A stretch of DNA of 64,000 nt from Paenibacillus senegalensis JC66. GTDB taxonomy: Bacteria > Bacillota > Bacilli > Paenibacillales > NBRC-103111. A model generated the notes under the pieces. The model saw only the letters and a program-made list of their open reading frames with translations, was not told the DNA's origin and did not search any database. Below, piece after piece: positions 60,545 to 64,000 of the stretch. Numbering within the stretch: the stretch's first letter is position 1; each line of letters starts with the position of its first letter. The position numbers and the translations under genes were made by a program. The stretch lies in assembly GCF_000285515.1 (NCBI RefSeq), contig NZ_HE610958.1:267137-331136 (forward strand). The letters are read 5' to 3'.

Positions 60545-60570
60545 AAAAAAAACACGATAACCTCATCGTG
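60545..60570 (-). terminator. Terminator with no clear gene upstream
   Basis: CACGAT (60553-60558) pairs with ATCGTG (60565-60570), followed on the minus strand by eight T. On that strand the transcript would come from 60570-61050, which holds only very short frames. Confidence 0.65.
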
Positions 60571-60813
60571 CCTGCCCGCGGTAAGTATAATCCTCGATGT
60601 ATGTGATAATCAGGTGATGGTTATGCCAACTTTATTTATTTAGTTGAACTTCCTGTGTATAGATGTGCGATCTGAATCATGCTGATCTACTCCCTTCACC
60701 TAATTAATGTTATTTATTAATGTTTATTGGTAAACCCAATTATATATGCAATCCTAGCGAATAAGCAAGTGTTAATTTGAATCCGCAGCTTTTTATATCC
60801 GTAATCTTATAGG

Positions 60814-60861
60814 ACGGGGCCCGAAGGCCCCGTTCTTAACAATCTTCGCCTTAGGCGAAGA
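60814..60861. other. Two adjacent perfect palindromes
   Basis: ACGGGGCC (60814-60821) pairs with GGCCCCGT (60826-60833) around CGAA, and TCTTCGCCT (60843-60851) pairs with AGGCGAAGA (60853-60861). On the minus strand a 10-14-codon frame with a GAAAGGAG site ends inside the second palindrome. No protein family is recognisable in 60370-61055. Confidence 0.5.
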
Positions 60862-61055
60862 CCACCTCACTGTTTGTAATCAAAACGATCACGCTCCTTT
60901 CTTTCAATATTGCCGGCATCTTAATTTACTCATTTTTCGTTTATTCTCTCAAGTGAAAGAATGGTTATAGTCGTTCTTTCCTCAAGCTAAAAGTGATGTC
61001 CTTCAACAAGATTAAAGAAGCGCCACGCGTGACCTGAGGTGTTCTGTTATCAAGG

Positions 61056-61553
61056 CTAAGGCTGCAGGCAAATATACTGCCATCCAACTACCGGAATCCA
61101 CATCCAGCGACATTGACCGTGGCTTGCTCCGGGTCCGGAGGACCAGGGGCCAGGGCCGGGACTAGGAGACCAGGGAACAGAAGCGAAACCAGGGCCAGGT
61201 TCGGGTCTGGCCGCAAACGGGCCCTCTGCCAGCGAAATCATCGTGATATCAATGATTCCTGGTTGATTATTCGCGTAGTACACCCTTGCTGACATAGAGG
61301 CTGTATCAATATTGTCTACATAGGCTGCTACCCGTTGTCCATTAATCGTGAATATTCCCCACTTCCCTTCAAAAAAACGCAAATCATTCGGGTTTTGCCC
61401 ATACAGCTGGGGCATTCTTGGTGCCGCTTGAAACTCTACCGCCTGATCCTTCCATGAAGCAGCGGTCTGCAAAAAATTCCCATCCTCCAGCGGAATCCAT
61501 TGCTGATCCGGGAATTCCGAGACAAGCGGATAATATCCATGAGGATAAAGCAT
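61056..61553 (-). CDS. Hypothetical protein with a Pro/Gly-rich end
   Basis: 165 residues, ATG with AAGGAGGAAGTCTG upstream. It begins MLYPHGYYPLVSEFPDQQWI, has a middle region with NGQRVAAYVDNIDTASMSAR that could form a beta-rich fold, and ends with a Pro/Gly/Ser-rich stretch (GPGPWSSGPGASHGQCRWMW). No signal peptide is seen. The low-complexity end resembles some spore-surface proteins, but I do not recognise the family. Confidence 0.65.
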   Translation of the reverse strand: MLYPHGYYPLVSEFPDQQWIPLEDGNFLQTAASWKDQAVEFQAAPRMPQLYGQNPNDLRFFEGKWGIFTINGQRVAAYVDNIDTASMSARVYYANNQPGIIDITMISLAEGPFAARPEPGPGFASVPWSPSPGPGPWSSGPGASHGQCRWMWIPVVGWQYICLQP

Positions 61554-61709
61554 CAGACTTCCTCCTTAAGGTTTAACATACATTTTTATACAGTAACCTA
61601 TGTGCTGCTGCCCATTTCGGTATAGTCAACCGCCCAGGCTATAAAAAAGTTATTTGCGAGCAGATTATTCGCTTGCTGCACAAGCATCCAGCTGCTATCC
61701 TGGCGGCAT

Positions 61710-61744
61710 AAAAAAACTCTCTTCTGCACGGCTAATGAAGAGAG
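61710..61744 (-). terminator. Terminator after the zinc-ribbon gene
   Basis: CTCTCTTC (61717-61724) pairs with GAAGAGAG (61737-61744), followed on the minus strand by seven T. It is 25 bases after the stop codon. Confidence 0.8.
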
Positions 61745-61767
61745 CTGGTTGCTATCTGGCGTTACAA

Positions 61768-62283
61768 TTAACGCTTTTCCCCTTGTTCATCTGAAGATGA
61801 GGATTGCCCGGGTTTTTTCGGGTCCTCCAGACTTAATGGCATTAAGTAATCACCACAATTGTAACAATACAAGGAGTTTTCCTCGTTGAAGGTTTCGCAA
61901 CGGCCGCAAATAACTTTAACTGGAGGCCGGGACTCGAAATAGTGCCCGCAGGCCGGACAATAATTGGCTTCCAGCGGCACGTTTCGACCGCAAGGACAGC
62001 TCTTGACCTGCTTCACCTGCTTAATCCGTTCTTCCAATTCGCTGATCTCCCGGCGAAGTCTTACGATCTGCTGACTGGCCTCTGCAATGAAGGACTCCGA
62101 TCGTTCCAGCTTGTTATCTACATAAGCTTCGAACACCTTTTCGCCGATCGCTTCAAAGTATCTGTCGACTTCTTTTTCCTTTGAAGAAATATGAGACTTT
62201 ATGCGGGTAATTTCCATTGCCTGCTGGGCCATTTTTGCCGCTTCCGCCGCACCCAGCTTCATTTTATTCACAAACTGCTTCAC
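61768..62283 (-). CDS. Zinc-ribbon protein with an N-terminal coiled coil
   Basis: 171 residues from a GTG at 62283 with AGGAGGTGG upstream. The first ~90 residues are helical and charged (KEKEVDRYFEAIGEKVFEAY, then LRREISELEERIKQVKQ). Two zinc ribbons follow: CPCG with CPAC, and CGRC with CYNC. Such proteins are common in Firmicutes and of unknown role. The C-terminus is acidic and Ser-rich. It is divergent from the polysaccharide deacetylase gene. Confidence 0.75.
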   Translation of the reverse strand: MKQFVNKMKLGAAEAAKMAQQAMEITRIKSHISSKEKEVDRYFEAIGEKVFEAYVDNKLERSESFIAEASQQIVRLRREISELEERIKQVKQVKSCPCGRNVPLEANYCPACGHYFESRPPVKVICGRCETFNEENSLYCYNCGDYLMPLSLEDPKKPGQSSSSDEQGEKR

Positions 62284-62311
62284 TTAACCACCTCCTACGC
62301 CAATCATGGAA

Positions 62312-62370
62312 CAAAGGCGACCGCTTCACAGTTAATGCTTCGGAAGCCGATTTCCTTCAGAAAGCGCTGG
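62312..62370. repeat. Dispersed palindromic repeat, copy 3
   Basis: CAAAGGCGACCGCTTC at 62312, then GCTTCGGAAGCCGATTTCC and TTCAGAAAGCGCTGG. It aligns with copy 2 at 9873-9923, with ten extra bases in the middle. It lies between the zinc-ribbon gene and the deacetylase gene. Confidence 0.55.
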
Positions 62371-62531
62371 CCGGAATCCTTTCACCCTTTATCCCGAAGG
62401 TTACCTTTCTTTCAACATATATATACGAATAACCGCAATAACATACGGCTCTCTTTCACTTTCCTCTAACCATTGGAGCACCCTATGCATAGGCTATAGG
62501 TAAATGACCCGTAAAAATGAGGTGCATAACC

Positions 62532-63380
62532 GTGAATGGTTTTATTTATGGAGTTCCTAATGGAGTCCCTTATAGAGTTTATTCTAGATCCTGTACAAAT
62601 AATGTTTATCCTCATAGAGTCTACCCTGGCGTATTCTATCATAGTTATAACGGATCCTGGTATCGTATGCCTACCCCGGAGCTTGCCGGCGGACCGGAAA
62701 GTGAACAGGAGCGGCCTCCGCATGCAGAACAAACGGATTGGGCTTCCTTATACCCGAGCGAGGTCCTGCTGCACGGTCCCCAGGTCAAGGAGGTCTCTTT
62801 AACCTTCGATGACGGCCCTGACACCGAATGGACTCCGCAAGTTCTTTCTATTTTGAAGCAGTATGGAGTGAAAGCGACTTTTTTCTGTGTAGGCCACCGA
62901 ATCCAAACTAACCCTGACGTATTTATGCAGATGATTCAAGACGGCCATGAGGTCGGCAATCATTCCTGGAGTCATCCTAATCTCAGTAAGCTTCCAGCGG
63001 AAGAGATCCGCCGGCAGCTAACGTTGACTAATGAGCAGGTTCAGCGCTTGATTGGAGTCAAGCCGGCTAATCTGAGACCTCCTTACGGAGCCATTAACGA
63101 GGATGTCATCGATATAGCACGCTCACTTGACCTGAAAATTATATTATGGAATGTGGATAGCGTCGACTGGAATCGCCTGACCGGGGAACAGGTTGCTGCT
63201 AACGTGCTGGCCAACACTGGTCCGGGCTCTATTATTTTAATGCATAGCGCAACAGGCGAAGGAGGGACCTTACAAGGAACCGTGGACGGATTGCCGCGCA
63301 TCATAGAAAAGCTTCAGCAGCTCGGCTATTCGTTTAAAACTGTTTCGCAGCTGCTTGACATACCTGCCTATGTTAGGTAA
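62532..63380 (+). CDS. NodB-type polysaccharide deacetylase
   Basis: 282 residues from a GTG at 62532 with GAGGTG upstream; an ATG five codons earlier is the alternative. The catalytic motifs are TFDDGPD (metal and base), HSWSHP (metal histidines), RPPYGAINEDVI and ILMHSATGEGG. NodB enzymes remove acetyl groups from peptidoglycan or chitin-like sugars. The N-terminal ~55 residues are Tyr/Val/Pro-rich (YGVPNGVPYRVYSRS, VYPHRVYPGVFYH), with no signal peptide, which is unusual for a cell-wall enzyme. Confidence 0.9.
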   Translation: MNGFIYGVPNGVPYRVYSRSCTNNVYPHRVYPGVFYHSYNGSWYRMPTPELAGGPESEQERPPHAEQTDWASLYPSEVLLHGPQVKEVSLTFDDGPDTEWTPQVLSILKQYGVKATFFCVGHRIQTNPDVFMQMIQDGHEVGNHSWSHPNLSKLPAEEIRRQLTLTNEQVQRLIGVKPANLRPPYGAINEDVIDIARSLDLKIILWNVDSVDWNRLTGEQVAANVLANTGPGSIILMHSATGEGGTLQGTVDGLPRIIEKLQQLGYSFKTVSQLLDIPAYVR

Positions 63381-63467
63381 AGGCCAATCCCGAATCCGGT
63401 TAGCATTTGTATCAATTACTTCGTATCTGAGCTGAGAGATTTCCTGATCGCTCTACATTTCAGGAAG

Positions 63468-64000
63468 CTACCCTTGGGGCGGCGGACTTTCTGCAGGAAG
63501 AGCAGGGAATTGCGGGAATGGGAGCGATACTTTTACGGTTGTACCCACACCCAGCTTACTGTAGACGGTCAGCGCCCCATTATGCTGTTCCACTATTTCT
63601 TTACAAATGGATAACCCCAGCCCACTGCCAGGCGAGCGGGAATCTGCTTTAAAAAATTTGTCCGTTACCCGTCTTAGGCTATCCTCGGGTATTCCCGCCC
63701 CGTCATCCGTTACTTTAATGGCCGCCCATTCCTCTTCCTTGCCGGCACTCAGGCGGATCGTCCCTTCCTCAGACGTAAATTTAATCGCGTTGTCCAAAAG
63801 GTTCACCAATACCTGCTTAAGCCTGTTCCGGTCAGCATGGACAATAAGCTGGGGCTCCTTCGTTTCGACAACCAGGTGAATGTGCTTTCGTCTCAGACTC
63901 GCCGCAAATTGATGCCCGATCTCTTCCACCAAATGGTTAAGATCAATCGGCTGCTCCTGCAATTTTTGATTGCCGGATTGCAGCTTGGAGAAATCAAGAA
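63468..64000 (-). CDS. Sensor histidine kinase, C-terminal part only
   Basis: The frame enters at the right edge with DFSKLQSGNQKLQEQPIDLN and ends at 63468. The N-terminal sensor, and the phosphoacceptor histidine, are outside the window. The ATPase domain is complete: LVNLLDNAIKFTSEEGTI (N box), DDGAGIPEDSLRRVTDKFF (G1) and GSGLGLSICKEIVEQHNG (G2). The protein ends FPALPAESPPPQG. The partner regulator is not visible. Confidence 0.88.
   Translation of the reverse strand, partial: LDFSKLQSGNQKLQEQPIDLNHLVEEIGHQFAASLRRKHIHLVVETKEPQLIVHADRNRLKQVLVNLLDNAIKFTSEEGTIRLSAGKEEEWAAIKVTDDGAGIPEDSLRRVTDKFFKADSRSPGSGLGLSICKEIVEQHNGALTVYSKLGVGTTVKVSLPFPQFPALPAESPPPQG

Overview
The window looks like chromosomal DNA of a spore-forming Gram-positive of the Paenibacillaceae (Paenibacillus or a close relative). 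This is inference from gene content. It carries a Spo0E-type phosphatase, a GerMN lipoprotein, an alaR-alaT pair, the group mutS2 / cvpA / zapA / pheT-pheS with a T-box leader, AGGAGG-type ribosome binding sites, and many TTG and GTG starts. Most genes are housekeeping. The intergenic spaces are unusually rich in short tandem arrays and dispersed palindromic repeats.

Layout. 1-9.5 kb: HRDC-domain protein (cut by the window edge), DUF3055 protein, ilvD, a 5'-3' exonuclease, a Nudix hydrolase, a DoxX membrane protein with two Fnr-like palindromes upstream, a tiny membrane peptide, an OmpR/EnvZ-type two-component pair and a GerMN lipoprotein. 10-17.4 kb: two divergent groups for muropeptide recycling, namZ-nagZ-anmK on the minus strand and a MurK-type kinase plus murQ on the plus strand. 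Together they would release MurNAc and anhydroMurNAc, phosphorylate them and turn MurNAc-6-P into GlcNAc-6-P; no MurP transporter or MurR regulator is seen. 17.9-29.2 kb: a long minus-strand run headed by a cobalamin riboswitch. It encodes late cobamide synthesis (cobT, cobU, cbiB, cobS, cobD, cobQ) followed by an RluA-type pseudouridine synthase, an ArsC/Spx-like protein, a site-2 protease and an aminotransferase.

29.3-40.2 kb: lipoprotein, Spo0E-like phosphatase, alaR-alaT, cysK with a possible CymR operator, an MFS transporter, an envelope-stress-like group (zinc ribbon, tiny peptide, DUF350, PspA), mutS2 and a YvlD-type membrane protein. 40.2-42.4 kb: a CuA-type cupredoxin lipoprotein followed by two different tandem arrays that share a 52-bp period, each unit built around a hairpin. 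42.4-52.9 kb: SDR enzyme, cvpA, a ZapA protein fused to a 540-residue coiled coil, pheT-pheS with T-box, a GNAT protein and proS. 53.3-57.3 kb: nosD-nosL-nosY-nosF plus a YtkA/FixH-like lipoprotein, without nosZ. nosL has an 18-histidine tail and nosY is split by a one-base frameshift. 57.4-64 kb: aldo/keto reductase, DUF2203, HAD phosphatase, several tiny ORFs, zinc-ribbon protein, NodB deacetylase and the 3' part of a histidine kinase.

The most unusual items are the paired 52-bp hairpin arrays (41.5-42.1 kb), the dispersed composite repeat at 15 and 27 kb, the orphan nos maturation set with the His-rich NosL, the ZapA-coiled-coil fusion, the repeat-bearing insert in CobT, and the tiny hydrophobic ORFs with good ribosome binding sites. 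No tRNA, rRNA, insertion sequence, prophage or CRISPR array was recognised.
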